A stretch of DNA of 64,000 nucleotides from Balaenoptera acutorostrata (taxonomy: Eukaryota; Chordata; Mammalia; Artiodactyla; Balaenopteridae), in NCBI RefSeq assembly GCF_949987535.1, contig NC_080081.1, positions 39,844,428 to 39,908,427 on the forward strand. Reading direction: 5' to 3'. The translations under genes and the position numbers were made by a program. Below are positions 23,408-35,379 of the stretch, one piece after another. Under the pieces are notes generated by a model. The model saw only the letters and a program-made list of their open reading frames with translations, was not told the origin of the DNA and did not search any database. The stretch's first letter is position 1; every line of letters starts with the position of its first letter.

Positions 23408-24276
23408 CTAGAGAAGTTCCTTTAGCATTTGTTGTAAAGCTGGTTTGGTGGTGCTGAACTCTCTCAGCTTTTGCTGGTCTGTAAAGGTTTTAATTTCTCC
23501 ATCAAATCTGAATGAGATCCTTGCTGGGTAGAGTAATCTTGGTTGTAGGTTTTTCTCCTTCATCACTTTAAGTATATCCTGCCACTCCCTTCTGGCTTGC
23601 AGAGTTTCTGCTGATAGATCAGATGTTAACCTTATGGGGATTCCCATGTGTTTTATTTGTTTTTTTTTTCCCTTGCTGCCTTTAATATGTTTTCCTTATA
23701 TTTAATTTTTGACAGTTTGAGTAATATGTGTCTTGGCGTGTTTCTACTTGGCTTTATCCTGTATGGGACTCTCTGTGCTTCCAGGACTTGATTAACTATT
23801 TCCTTTCCCATATTAGGGAAGTTTTCAACTATAATCTCTTCAAATATTTTCTCAGTCCCCTTCTTTTTCTCTTCTTCTTCTGGGACTCCTGTAATTCGAA
23901 TGTTGGTGCCTTTAATGTTGTCCCAGAGGTCTCTGAGACTGTCCTCAGTTCTTTTCATTCTGTTTTCTTTATTCTGCTCTGCAGTAGTTATTTCCACTAT
24001 TTTATCTTCCAGGTCACTTATCCGTTCTCCTGCCTCAGTTATTCTGCTATTGATCCCATCTAGAGTATTTTTAATTTCATTTATTGTGTTTTTCATAGTT
24101 GCTTGGTTCCTCTTTAGTTCTTCTACGTCCTTGTTAAATGTTTCTTGCATTTTGTCTATTCTATTTCCAAGATTTTGGATCATCTTTACTATCATTATTC
24201 TGAATTCTTTTTCAGGTAGACTGCCTATTTCCTCTTCATTTGTTAGGTCTGGTGTGTTTTGACCCTGTTCCTTCAT
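23408..24276 (-). pseudogene. L1 ORF1p (RNA-binding chaperone), one frameshift
   Basis: ORF1p is the trimeric nucleic-acid chaperone that coats L1 RNA. The visible part starts at 24276. A long Lys/Glu-rich heptad region (about residues 20-110, coiled coil) is followed by the RRM-like domain (begins near RITGVPEEE) and the C-terminal domain (RREWQDIL region). Total length is about 289 codons, slightly short of the roughly 340 in human. The frame shifts at a 10-T run (23660-23669 on the plus strand), dividing it into 207- and 79-codon pieces. An in-frame ATG nine codons upstream (24303) is cut off by a stop at 24295-24297. That could be the ancestral start, now lost. The product would lack its C-terminal domain. 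Confidence 0.93.
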
Positions 24277-25795
24277 GTGCTGCGTGTTTTTCTGTCATCT
24301 CATTTTGCTTATCTTATTGTGTTTGGGGTGTCCTTTTCACAGGCTGCAGGTTCATAGTTCCCGTTGTTTTTGGTATCTGTCCCCAGTGGCTAAGGTTGGT
24401 TCAGTGGGTTGTGTAGGCTTCCTGGTGGAGGGGACTAGTGCCTGTGTTCTGGTGGATGAGGCTGGATCTTGTCTTTCTGGTGGGCACGTCCACATCTGGT
24501 GGTGTACTTTGGGGTGTCTGTGGCCTTATTATGATTTTAGGCAGCCTCTCTGCTAATGGATGGGGCTGTGTTCCTGTCTTGCTAGGTGTTTGGCATAGGG
24601 TGTCTAGCACTGTAGCTTGCTGGTCGTTGAGTGAAGCTGGGTCTTGATGTTGAGATGGAGATCTCTGAGAGATTTTTGCCGTTTGGTATTACGTGGAGCT
24701 GGGAGGTCTCTTGTGGACCAGTGTCCTGAAGGTGGCCCTCCCACCTCAGAGGCACAGCCCTGATGCCTGGCTGGAGCACCAAGAGCCTTTCATCCACACA
24801 GCTCAGAATAAAAGGGAGAAAAAATAGAAAGAAAGAAAGAAAGTGGATAAAATAAAATAAAGCTATTATAATAAAAAATAAGAAAAAAATTATTAAGTAA
24901 CAAATTTACTAAGAAAACTTTTTTTAAATTTTTTAAAATAAAAAATATGAAAAAACTTATTACAAAAACTTTTGTTTAATTTTTAAAAATAGAAAGTAAG
25001 GAAAAAATTATTAAGAATACATTTATTAAGAAAAAAAAATTAAGTACAAAAAAAAAACAAAACAAAAAACCGATGGACCGAACCCTAGGACAAATGGTGA
25101 AAGCAAAGGTATACAGACAAAATCTCACCCAGAAGCATTCACATACACACTCACAAAAAAAGGAAAAGGGGAAAAATTAATATATCCTGCTCCCAAAGTC
25201 CACCTCCTGAATTTGGGATGATTCGTTGTCTATTCAGGTATTCAACAGATGCAGGTACATCAATTTGTTTGTGGAGCTTTAATCCACTGCTTCTGAGGCT
25301 GCTGGGAGAGATTTCCCTTTCTCTTCCTTGTTCATACAGCTCCTGGGGTTCAGCTTTGTATTTGGACCGGCCTCTGCGTGTAGGTCGCCTGAGGGCGTTT
25401 GTTTTTCGCTCACACAGAACGGGGTTAAAGGAGCAGCTGCTTCGGGGGCTCTGGCTCACTCAGGCGGGGGGGAGGGAAGGGTACGGATGCGGGGCGAGCC
25501 TGCGGCGGCAGAGGCCTGCGTGACGTTGCAGCAGCCTGAGGCGCACTGTACGTTCTCCTGGGGAAGTTGTCCCTGGATCACGGGAGCCCGGCAGTGGCGG
25601 GCTGCACAGGTTCCCGGGAGGGGCAGTGTGGAGAGTGACCTGTGCTCACACACAGGCTTCTTGGTGGCGGCAGCAGCAGCCTTAGCATCTCATCATACCT
25701 GTCTCTGGGGTCCACGCTGATAGCCGTGGCTCACGCCCATCTCTGGAGCTCGTTTAGGCGGCGCTCTGAATCCCCTCTCCTTGCGCACCGCGAAA

Positions 25796-25828
25796 CAAAG
25801 AGGCAAGAAAAAGTCTCTTGCCTCTTTG
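25796..25828. repeat. Perfect 13-bp inverted repeat in L1 5' UTR
   Basis: CAAAGAGGCAAGA at 25796-25808 is the exact reverse complement of 25816-25828, with a 7-base loop. It could fold as a stem-loop in L1 RNA or its antisense. No function is known to me. Confidence 0.9.
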
Positions 25829-26386
25829 GCAGTTGCAGACTTTTTCCCGGACTCCCTCCCGGCTAGCTGTGGTGCACTAACCCCTTCAGGCTGTGTTCAC
25901 GCCACCAACCCCATTCCTCTCCCTGGGATCCGACTGAAGCCCGAACCTCAGCTCCCAGCCCCCGCCCGCCCCAGCGGGTGAGCAGACAAGCCTCTCGGGC
26001 TGGTGAGTGCTGCTCGGCGCCGAGCCTCTGTGCGGGAATCTCTCCGCTTTGCCCTCCGCACCCCTGTGGCTGCGCTCTCCTCCGTGGCTCCGAAGCTTCC
26101 CCCCTCTGCCACCCGCAGTCTCTGCCGGCGAAGGGGGCTCCTAGTGTGTGGAAACCTTTCCTCCTTCACAGGTCCCTCCCACTGGTGCAGGTCCCATCCC
26201 TATTCTTTTGTCTCTGTTATTTCTTTTTTCTTTTGCCCTACCCAGGTACGTGGGGAGTTTCTTGCCTTTTGGGAGGTCTGACGTCTTCTGTCAGCGTTCA
26301 GTGGGTGTTCTGTAGGAGCAGTTCCACGTGTAGATGTATTTCTAATGTATCTGTGGGAAGGAAGGTGATCTCCGTGTCTTACTCTT

Positions 26387-26398
26387 CCACCATCTTTC
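26387..26398 (-). promoter_or_regulatory. YY1-like site at the L1 5' end
   Basis: The L1 sense strand reads GAAAGATGGTGG about 10-21 bases from the 5' end. Human L1 has a YY1 site in the same place that sets the transcription start. The position and core match, but binding is inference. Confidence 0.6.
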
Positions 26399-26407
26399 CC
26401 AGACCCC

Positions 26408-26423
26408 AGGAAATCTTATTTTA
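26408..26423. repeat. Target-site duplication, right copy
   Basis: This is a perfect copy of 19117-19132. It marks the 5' end of the full-length L1. Confidence 0.93.
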
Positions 26424-26989
26424 AAATTGTAATAGAAAATTCTTCCACATTCAAATGTAGTCGTTTTTAATTTCCTTGTGCCCATCATAATATTTATTCT
26501 TGTGTTTAAATGAATGAAAATCATCATATTTGTATGTAAGTGAGTTTATGGAAAAATAAAACTCTAAATTCAGACTTGAGTTTTAACAAGCATTAAACAT
26601 CACAAGCTCCATGTGATCTTTAATAAAAATAAACTACAATACATTGGTTGTTACATTTCAGATTAACTTGTTTTGGAAATTTTCTGCTGCGTCAGTACAT
26701 ACAGACAACTTTCTATAAAAAGTCAAAAAAAAAAAAAGTCAATATACTGACTTGGATCTGAATATGATGGATCAGAATCCACAGAACCAATTGTCTTAAC
26801 AAACACACTTGAGAACATCCTGCTTTTTTATTTAATATATATTGTTATCATATTTCTATGCCATTATATATGCGGTTCTTTGAAACAGATGTGTAATGTT
26901 GCAGAATTTTCTTAATCAATTCTCTGTTGATGGATAGTTTCCAGTTTAATGAGAATTAAAATAATATCGCATATTTTTGTGTGCTAGAC
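26424..26989. other. Unique AT-rich DNA
   Basis: No recognisable gene or repeat. Confidence 0.4.
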
Positions 26990-27483
26990 AAATAAGGCCC
27001 TCTTCCCCAACAACCCCATATCCTAATCCTTAGAACCTGTAATATGTGACCTTATGTGATAAAATAGACATGGACATGTGAATAAATTAGGGAATTTGAG
27101 ACAGAGAGATTATCTTGGATTAATAAGGTGGGCCCAATATAATCACAATGTCTTTAAAAGTGGAAGAGAGAGACAGAATATGACAGTTAGAAGGATGTGA
27201 CTCTGGAAGAATGGTCAGAGATGTGCACCATTGCTGACTTTGAAAATGGAGAGAGAGAGCCATGAGCCGAGAAATGCAGGCAGCCCTTAGAAAATGGAAA
27301 AGGAAGGAAATTTATTCTCAACTGAGCCTCAAGCAGAATGTAGCCCTCCCATCGCCTTACTATTAGCCTGTGAGAACTGTGTCAGATTTCTGACCTATAG
27401 AAATGTAAGATAGTAAACCTAGATTGTTTTAAGCCACTGAATTTGTAATAATTTATTACAGCATCAATAGAAAACTAATACAT
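26990..27483 (+). mobile_element. Solitary MLT1-like LTR (ERVL-MaLR)
   Basis: The sequence runs from 'ataaggccctcttccccaac' through 'aaggtgggcccaatataatc', 'aatgcaggcagccc' and 'tttaagccactgaatttgta' to 'gcatcaatagaaaactaata'. This order is typical of MaLR-family LTRs. It is an old, non-coding solo LTR with no internal retroviral genes next to it. Confidence 0.75.
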
Positions 27484-30400
27484 CATGCTTGCATTAGCAT
27501 TTTTATAAACACTCATTTCTTAAAGCAGAGTTACTGAAATACAGAAAACAACATGCTTTATGTTTCAAGAAGGGTATAAAGTCTGCCCAGTTGGAAAACA
27601 TATATCTTTTATAGTAAAAGCAAATCTCGTACATAGCCAAAAACATTGCTGTCTTGTCATCTTGTGTACTTTTCTCTTTAAAAAGTTGTAAGCCTTGGTA
27701 TTATTGTTTATGATATCAAGATAACACAATGCATTCTGTTTTCTTCTGGAGCTCAAAATCAAATCAAACCAATTGTTGCACAATAGCAATAAATAATAGA
27801 AGATGTAAAACATTCTAGTAAAATGTGCAAAAAAGCTAAATATTAATTTTTAGTAAGAAAAAGTATTCTAGTTCCAGTTATATATTAAATGGGACAAATT
27901 TCATTCTACAAGTCTCATCCCAGACTGTGAAGTAAATGTGTATAATGCCAAGTCAAGTAACAATTGCTTTCATTAAACTATCTTAAGGACTGACTATTGG
28001 GTAATTTTTAACCCCCAGTTTTTAAAAACACAGAAAAATCCACTGATACTTTTAAATCATTTTGATAAATTTTATTTATTTTAAATAAGATATTTTCTTT
28101 TCTGGTAGTATTTAAATGATTTTACTTATTTATCTATGTATGCAAGAATGCGTTTATGTATTGAATAATTGAATGTCTCAATCCAAATCCTTGGTCAGTA
28201 TTAGCCTGAGACAATATAATGAATACACTGATACTTTTTGTTGACATCTCGTCAACTTGTCTACTTCATCCTCCTAAAATGCATACGTCTTCTTAGATGA
28301 AGAGAGATCTCAAATTTATATCTGCCCTGATTCTGCCAAGAATATACTTTCTGTTCTACGTCTTCTATCATCCCATCAAAACATGCACTTTCTTGATCAC
28401 AGCCCTGGAGCTCTTTGCTAGAAGAGAAATTGAATTAGTCATTGGCAGTGATTTTAAACATATATTCCCATGTTGTAGACATATTCCTTTTAACATCAAT
28501 GTTCAAAGGCCAGTGTCTTGACTCAAAACAATGTATTTGATAGTGAAATTTTCAGGCACCAGAGAGTGAATTGAAGTTTGTTTGCTTTGTTTTGTTAGTA
28601 AAGCAGCCTATTGGTAGCTCGCTAATCAGTCTCTGTTTAATGTCTGTTAACTCATATGCCTACTTAGAGAAGAGGACTTGAAATAAAATTTGGCTTTAGA
28701 AAATATGACAAAATAATTGCAAAGGATCTACAGAGCATACCGTGTAACCTGTCCTGGATAAATGGAAACTGGAAACAGAAGCAAATAAATGTTTCTGAAT
28801 TCTAAATAATACTTTTCTTCAATAAAATTGTGTTTATTATTGCGACTAGGGAACATATTTTAAAATAACAGTGTAAAATATATTTATGAATATAGTTTAT
28901 TTTTAGAGTAAAATAATCAGTTGCAATGTATAGTTGCTTACTGTCCTTCACAGTGCCGTGATTCCCTAAATTTGTAAATAGTAATAACAGTAGAGAAAAT
29001 ATTATGTTCTTTTTCTAGTGAATTGGAAAAAACTCCTTCCAGGAAGTTGTGCAGTAAATCAGTTGTCAAGTCATATTTTCTACCAGCACATCTCACTATA
29101 TCCTGCAAATGAAAAAGCCTGAAGACTGTCTTATGGCTAAAGCTTTCAATCTCAATTCTGATCTTGTCCCCAAATCAAGGGTTTACTTAGAAATGGTATG
29201 CTTCCCAAAGGTATATCAGAGCACACCATAACTACTATGACACTTCTGGGTGGTATAATCATCTCCTGAAAACCAAACATCTGAAAATTTTGGTTGGGGG
29301 CAGAATGAGTGATCTCTATGAAAATAGCAGGTGAAGGTCATGAATTTTGCTGTTAGGTGTTGTTTTTGAAGCCAGAGATTGTTTTACCAACAATCTACTT
29401 TTGAACTACTGTGTCTGTGGTTTAATTGCAAATTTGATTCTCCTATCACCAAAAGCAGTGTCTATTATTTGGGTCACATACTTACACTGAGGAAGCCATG
29501 TATTTTCAATATCTCTGTGTGTTTCTGATGAGGCAAATAACTCTGATAGTGTACATTCACAGTTCTTTCTTACATTCCAAAACCGGAATATTGACTTGCT
29601 TTATTGTCATTAAGAGACAGCTACATATCAGTCTATAGTTTTTCACTGGTTTCTATTAATTCTCCTGAACAAGATACCGTGCCTGTGGGAATAGTACTTA
29701 AACGAACATCTTCTGGAGCTGCGCTTGTCACCTAGCTGTTTCAAACTAGACCAAACAAAAAGAAAAAATATCTTGGAACTAAATCACCAAGTACACTTCT
29801 AAGTTTAAAAGAAGAATTAAAATAAAGTATTTCCCTGTGTTTAATTTAAATATTTCTTTGGAAATAAACAAGAAAACACAGAATAAGAAAATTCTATTGT
29901 AGTTGGTGGGAAGATTGGTGTCAAGAAATTGGTTGTAAAGAAGCAGAATAATTTTCTAGGAAAAACAAAAAAATTGCTTATTATGGCATGTCAAGGAGAG
30001 CATATTAAATCATGGATATTTTAACTAGTAAATTGTTCTTACTTTCCTTGGCAATTCAGTAGAGTGATATATTCATGAAACTTTCAATAAATGTTAATGG
30101 ATGATGATTAGATAAAATCCTGCCAAACATCCCCTTGTACACAAAACATAAGTGAGTGACCTGAGCAAAAGGAGAAACTTTTCTTTTCCATTGCTACTAA
30201 TTTGTCATCCTTAAAATCTTGATAATCTCCATGGGTTGTTTACATTGATGAGTTAATTAACTAGTACTGAGTTTAGTAAGAGCGCCTATGTAATCTCATG
30301 TCTCCCTATGTTGATCGGCATTAACGAATAAAAGTGGTGAGCATTTCTCTGTAAGTGTGGACTGCCTAAGCCAAGACAAGTTCACTTTAAACTGCCAGCA

Positions 30401-31059
30401 CTTGAGGGTTACCGTAGCTTAATAGCTACTTTATATACTGCTTTTTGGATCTGTCACTTGTTTTTTCTAAGTACCTCATCATCAAGGTATCTCCTCATTC
30501 AACACCGTAACATAAGTCAAGAGCACAGATATTTAAATTAAGAAACCCAGTCAAAGATGTTCTGCAGTGTTCAAAATGGCAAAAAAGTGGAAATTATCAA
30601 CCTGACTCTGTCTTAACTGGCAACTGCTGAGCTTCCTAGGCCATGTTATTGCTACATGTTTGAGTTGGGGACCAAGTACTATCATGCTAAGTTCACCTCT
30701 TCCACATCAATGGAATATTCCATATTTGAGGAGGAGAGTGACTAAAATTAAGATACTTTGGCAGGGGGAAATTTAAAAGAAAATCAGCACACGTTAGTTT
30801 GAAAGATTACTTATTCTAAACTGTCCTTACCTTTGGCTTAAAGCTTTGACCCCAGTTCTATAATCTGTCTCCCTAAAGGCTTAGGATGCTAAGGACTGAC
30901 AACCGGGAACTGATGCCCACATAGCATTAAAATATAAAAGACCCCTTGACTGAGACAGATGCCCCCCTATAATCCAATTTTTTGACTTGACCGCATGCAT
31001 GAGCTATTCAATAACTGACTCTTTATATAATAACCAATAAAATATTACTGCCACCACCA
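27484..31059. other. About 3.6 kb of unique AT-rich DNA
   Basis: I recognise no gene, RNA or repeat. The part near 30240-30440 keeps a few CpGs and looks non-repetitive. Frames of 74-82 codons at 27565-27813 and 28297-28521 are unsupported. Confidence 0.35.
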
Positions 31060-31290
31060 CTATAGCATCTACTAGCATTTTAGTGTTTGTCAAGTAGGTA
31101 ATATTTCTAAGCTATTTCACTGATCATTCACATACCTCATTTGATTCAATCCTAATAAAAACCCTGGGACCCAAGTGTTTCTTTACTCTGTATTGTTGAA
31201 GAAATAGAGTTTCAAAAATGTTAAGGAACTTGTCTGAATGTTTACACCTAGTAAGTGGGGGAGCATGAATTTGAAGGAAGTTTATACTGT
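31060..31290 (-). repeat. MIR SINE, minus strand
   Basis: The plus strand reads through 'cacatacctcatttgattcaatcctaa...gaaatagagtttcaaaaatgttaagga...ctagtaagtggggg', which is MIR in reverse. Confidence 0.75.
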
Positions 31291-31647
31291 CACAGGAACT
31301 TTGAAGAAAGGGTCACTGAATCTAGTCTAATATCTTTGTATCTCTATCACCCAACATAACCACTTATACCTGGGGGTGTCCTTGAAGCTGACAATGATGA
31401 TGCCCCTGAGTTTCACAGTCTTCCTTTAACTCCCAGATTTCTAAGCATATCTAAGTTAAATTGTTTCTTCTAAAGAGTATTTATCCTGTTCAAATACATA
31501 CTCTACTCTTCATGTTTTGGCTCAGCTTTAATGAATAACTCTTAATTTGCATAATTTTAGTTGCCTTTTGGCCCCAGATACACTTTTATTTTTCACCATC
31601 AAAGTATTTCATTACAGCCACTTGGGCTGTGATCAATAGCTGATGAA

Positions 31648-31947
31648 GGGGCTTCCCTGGTGGCGCAGTGGTTGAGAATCTGCCTGCCAATGCAGGGGAC
31701 GCGGGTTCGAGCCCTGGTCTGGGAAGATCCCACATGCCGCGGAGCAACTGGGCCCGTGAGCCACAATTACTGAGCCTGCGTGTGTGGAGCCTGTGCTCCG
31801 CAACAAGAGAGGCCGCGATAGTGAGAGGCCCGCGCACCGCGATGAAGAGTGGCCCCCGCTTGCCGCAACTAGAGAAAGCCCTCGCACGGAAACGAAGACC
31901 CAACACAGCCAAAAATAAATAAATAATTAATTAATTAATTTAAAAAA
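31648..31947 (+). mobile_element. CHR-type tRNA-Glu-derived SINE, plus strand
   Basis: A complete copy. It has the GGGCTTCCCTGGTGG head, an A box TGGCGCAGTGG (31661-31671) and a B box GGTTCGAGCCC (31704-31714). The CpG-rich CHR body and an (AAAT)/(ATTA) tail follow. A perfect 13-bp target-site duplication AATAGCTGATGAA flanks it (31635-31647 and 31948-31960). Both pol III boxes fit the consensus. The ORFs drawn over it (31586-31922) are SINE sequence. Compared with the copy near 8.6 kb it carries several base differences, so it is a separate insertion. Confidence 0.96.
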
Positions 31948-31960
31948 AATAGCTGATGAA

Positions 31961-33129
31961 TAACTTCAAAGGAAATCGTCTAAAATCAAATGGCTATGGT
32001 GTCAAGGAAATGTAGCCATGAGACGAAGGACTTTTCTTTTCAATAGTGAACTATCAAATATATTTGTTATTTATAATCCAGTTTCCTATAGTCTTCTTAT
32101 GTTTATGATTATTTATATGGTTATTGAATTAAACTATCAGTTAAGTTTTAACTTATTATTCTGTCTTATGCTACATTATTTGCTCCATCATTAGCATATG
32201 TATTTCTCTTGTAATTCTACATTTACTTTCCAAATGCGGGGAGAGAGGAGTGAAAATTGCACCTTAGTTTTTATTTCTTTGTATAATGTATTTCACATAC
32301 AAAAAGAGGTTTGTTTGTTTGCAAGGTTTTAAAATATATGGAATATAAATTTATTTATGAAAAATGCCATACCTTATACCAATTCACAGGCACTTTCAAG
32401 CTTCTCCCTCTAAAATAGATGACGTGAAATTTATTTAGGTGAAATGGGAGACTGGGCAATTTGCTGTTTTCCTCTAGCTAACTGTATAACTTAGGAAGAA
32501 GTCTACATAGCAACAAACGTTGAATCAACATATAGTTAAGCTTGGAGAAATGTGTTAGCATCCACATTTGATTAATGCCAGCATCGAGAACAATCTTTCT
32601 CATGTCTCCTATAAACATTACTATAATAGCAGCTGTTTATATGCTACATATTTTGCCATGTTCTTCATTTTAGAAAATGGTGTCCTGGTATGCACATGTG
32701 TTATATATAATATTCCTGTGATACAAAAGTATCCCAAGAAATCTTATACATTTTCATGAATAGAAGAAAGAGTTATCTTATCTGTAAAAGCTGTATTGTA
32801 TAAAACATCACTATAAGTTTAACTCTTTGTTACCATTTCTATGATAACTGTTCCTTTCATTAGAGAAAAGGTATATATTTTGTAGCCCCAGGTTTAATGG
32901 GATATTAAAATTTATTTAGTTAAATTTGCAAATTTAACCAAATTTTTATATTTAAGCATTCATGAACACAAATTTCTATACACTATAAAAAAATAAAGTG
33001 TTTTTAGCATTGGAAATATATTTCAGTGTACTAATATTTCAATTCCAACATAATATTAACCTAAATGAAGAAGAGTATACTTTAAGAGATTCTAAGTAGA
33101 AAAAAAGTGAACATATTAGAGCTTTATGT
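31961..33129. other. Unique AT-rich DNA
   Basis: No gene recognised. Confidence 0.4.
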
Positions 33130-33143
33130 CACTTGCATTTTCT

Positions 33144-33338
33144 TTTCTTTTTTTAAACTACTTTATTGAGGTATAATTGACCTACAAAAAGCCTCACATA
33201 TTTAATATATACAACTTGATCAACTTGGAGATAAGTGTAGAACAGTGAAACCATCACCACAATCTATGTTACTCAAAAGGTCAAAGTTTCAGTAATAAAG
33301 ATGAATAAGTCATAGGGGTCTACTGCACAGCATAGAGC
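33144..33338 (-). mobile_element. L1 3' end with internal inversion (twin priming)
   Basis: A perfect 14-bp target-site duplication CACTTGCATTTTCT flanks it (33130-33143 and 33339-33352). From the left it holds a reversed poly(A) and 3' UTR ('ctttattgaggtataattgac') up to about 33270 in minus orientation. The last 60-70 bases ('gatgaataagtcataggggt', 'tgcacagcatagag') are L1 3' UTR in plus orientation. This arrangement is the hallmark of twin-primed insertion. Confidence 0.8.
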
Positions 33339-33352
33339 CACTTGCATTTTCT

Positions 33353-35379
33353 AAATCAGCATCTAGAAAATTGTTTCTCTAGAATATGTTTCCATACAAC
33401 CTACTTACTATAATGGAAATGTGAGTTTATGCTCCCTGGATAAGGTTACACTTACCAGTCTCTTCCTTTTATGATGTCATTTCCACTGTCATCGTTCTGT
33501 CTTGTTCTATTATAATAATTTCCTGTAATTTATAAATGAATTGGAAATCTTCTCTCCTCTTCCCAAGTGTCTTTCTCATTTACTTTAGTTTTCTCAAGTG
33601 CCAGAGGGCTTATTGTCATTTTTAGATTTTAGGAAAGAATAAATATAATTAAATTTGCTTTTGTTTAGACTCTTAATAAAATACATGTAAGGCAGAAATG
33701 TTACAGAAAGAAAACAGCCCTAAGAAATGTCTAGTCTCATGGTTCAGGTCAGCTTAGCCTCAGGCAACTAAACTGCCTGTCACATATAAGACATGGGTTT
33801 ATGCTTTAACTATAGTGAAGGCATGTTACAATATTGAAGTTAAAATTTTTTTCTAAATGTATAGTAATTTTATTTCATTCATAATTGAACATATCAAATT
33901 TCATTTCATGGACAAGATTGTTGTTTAATCAAGGTTAAGAATCTTCCAAAGTTTTGCTTTTGTATGAGTCTTACATGCTTGAGTATACAAAAACAAATCT
34001 TTTGAAAAACTGATTTTTAAACTGTGCACCATGATACCCTAAGTGTAATGAAGCATTTTCGGTATTGTTAAAGGAAAAAAAATAATCAGTGATGTTTAAT
34101 TTCACCACTTTTTATTCTTTATGGACTTAATAAACATTAATGAATGACAATGTATGGCCACAAAGATTTTGCCAAATGTTAAAACCTTTCTTAATTTCAA
34201 TTAATGTATCTGTCCATCAAACCTATATAGACTATCTTGAAAAAATAAATGATCTCTTAATTCCACCTTTTTTCCTGAATCTGGAAGTGAGTCCTGCCAA
34301 GAAAGAGTTGAATATGATCATTTGAGGTGAGGGCTTTATCCATCCTAGCATATAACTATTGTTCATTAGGTCAATTATTAGAATCCTGGCACACTACACA
34401 ATTAATTATATAAACAAAGCAATACAATCCATTATGCTAATGCAGAGTCAAAGCCAGAGAGTTATTTGTGGTATTGCTTATATGAGCAAGAAAGAGGGAA
34501 GGGCAATTCCTAGAAGGAAGTAATTGGGTCAAGTGTAATGGACATTTAATAAAAAATTCAATGTAATCCAATACATTGGGTGATAGCCTTAAAGAGAAAT
34601 ATTAAAATTCTGGCAAGCTATACTGGTATACACTTTAGAACAATTTTTAGTAGCAATAACAGCTGTTTTAATTTGTATTCAATGTGTAATTTCATGATTC
34701 ATTCTAAATTTCTCCTGAGAAAAAATACACACTGCTCACATACATCCATATATTTATACATACATGCAAATGTATCTATATACGTGCAGATTATATATGA
34801 ATGTGTATATATATATACCCATTTATATAAACATCTACATATATCTTGTACCTTGGCATTTTATTTTTCAAGACTGATTTGTTTTTCTATCACTATAAGT
34901 GTTATTCCATTATGATACTGGTGATATTGGAGGTAGAAACATGCAAATGAAATTCACATGACATACAATTCAGATTTATGTTTTTCCTTTGAAAACTGGA
35001 AACCTTATTAATATGGGTTTGAATGTTTTGATTTAGAATTCCTTTATTCATAGTACATTAGTATACCTATTTTCTAAAACTAAAAATCTGTGTTCTGAAA
35101 GACTTACTTTTGTTTCTTTTTAAATACCCTTAGCGATAGAAATTTGAGTGTTAAAAGATAATTTTAAGTATCTTTAGTGCTTCATAATGTTTACACTTTC
35201 TCTTTTGCACAGTGGTTTTTTTTAATATGAATTCACCTCTTAAATGAAGTATTTATTCAAGCACCTCATGAAAATTTAACTTTATATCATCGAACTTTAT
35301 ATGAGCCAGTGTTGCTTATGTTGCTGTTTGGGAATGAAACACAAGAAATGTAAATAAGAGTAAAAATGAACATGGTCTC
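33353..35379. other. Unique AT-rich DNA
   Basis: Nothing recognised. A TA-rich patch at about 34735-34850 produces a 111-codon frame that I do not believe. Confidence 0.4.

Larger units (their letters stand above)
19133..26407 (-). mobile_element. Full-length L1 (LINE-1) retrotransposon, inactive
   Basis: The element is about 7.3 kb, read from 26407 down to 19133. It holds a 5' UTR of about 2.1 kb, ORF1, a 58-base spacer, ORF2, a 3' UTR of about 0.4 kb and a poly(A) tail (a T-rich run on the plus strand). A perfect 16-bp target-site duplication flanks it, so nothing was lost at either end on insertion. Both ORFs are disabled by frameshifts and nonsense codons. The uninterrupted duplication shows it is younger than the MIR, MER and L2 elements around it. 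It is the same lineage as the short copy at 18019. Confidence 0.97.
24277..26407 (-). promoter_or_regulatory. L1 5' UTR and internal promoter, CpG-rich
   Basis: This is the sense 5' end of the L1, running from 26407 down to ORF1. The part at about 25440-26170 is GC- and CpG-rich, quite unlike the flanking DNA. A tract at about 24800-25075 is A-rich on the plus strand and contains a crude tandem repeat of about 118 bp. L1 5' UTRs normally carry an internal RNA polymerase II promoter. Several 65-148 codon frames on both strands here are GC-rich chance frames, not genes. Confidence 0.85.

Noticed and set aside
25796..25828. A microRNA hairpin
   Set aside because: The stem is only 13 bp with a 7-base loop, too short for a normal precursor, and it sits inside an L1 promoter.
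25151..26424. Many 65-148 codon frames on both strands between 25.1 and 26.4 kb
   Set aside because: They lie in the CpG-rich L1 5' UTR, overlap each other in several phases and have no domain.
31648..31722. A tRNA gene, because A and B boxes match
   Set aside because: The sequence cannot fold as a complete tRNA with an anticodon stem, and it continues into a SINE body and tail.
31586..31922. Frames of 84-108 codons near 31.7 kb
   Set aside because: Again CHR SINE sequence, as shown by the head, pol III boxes and target duplication.
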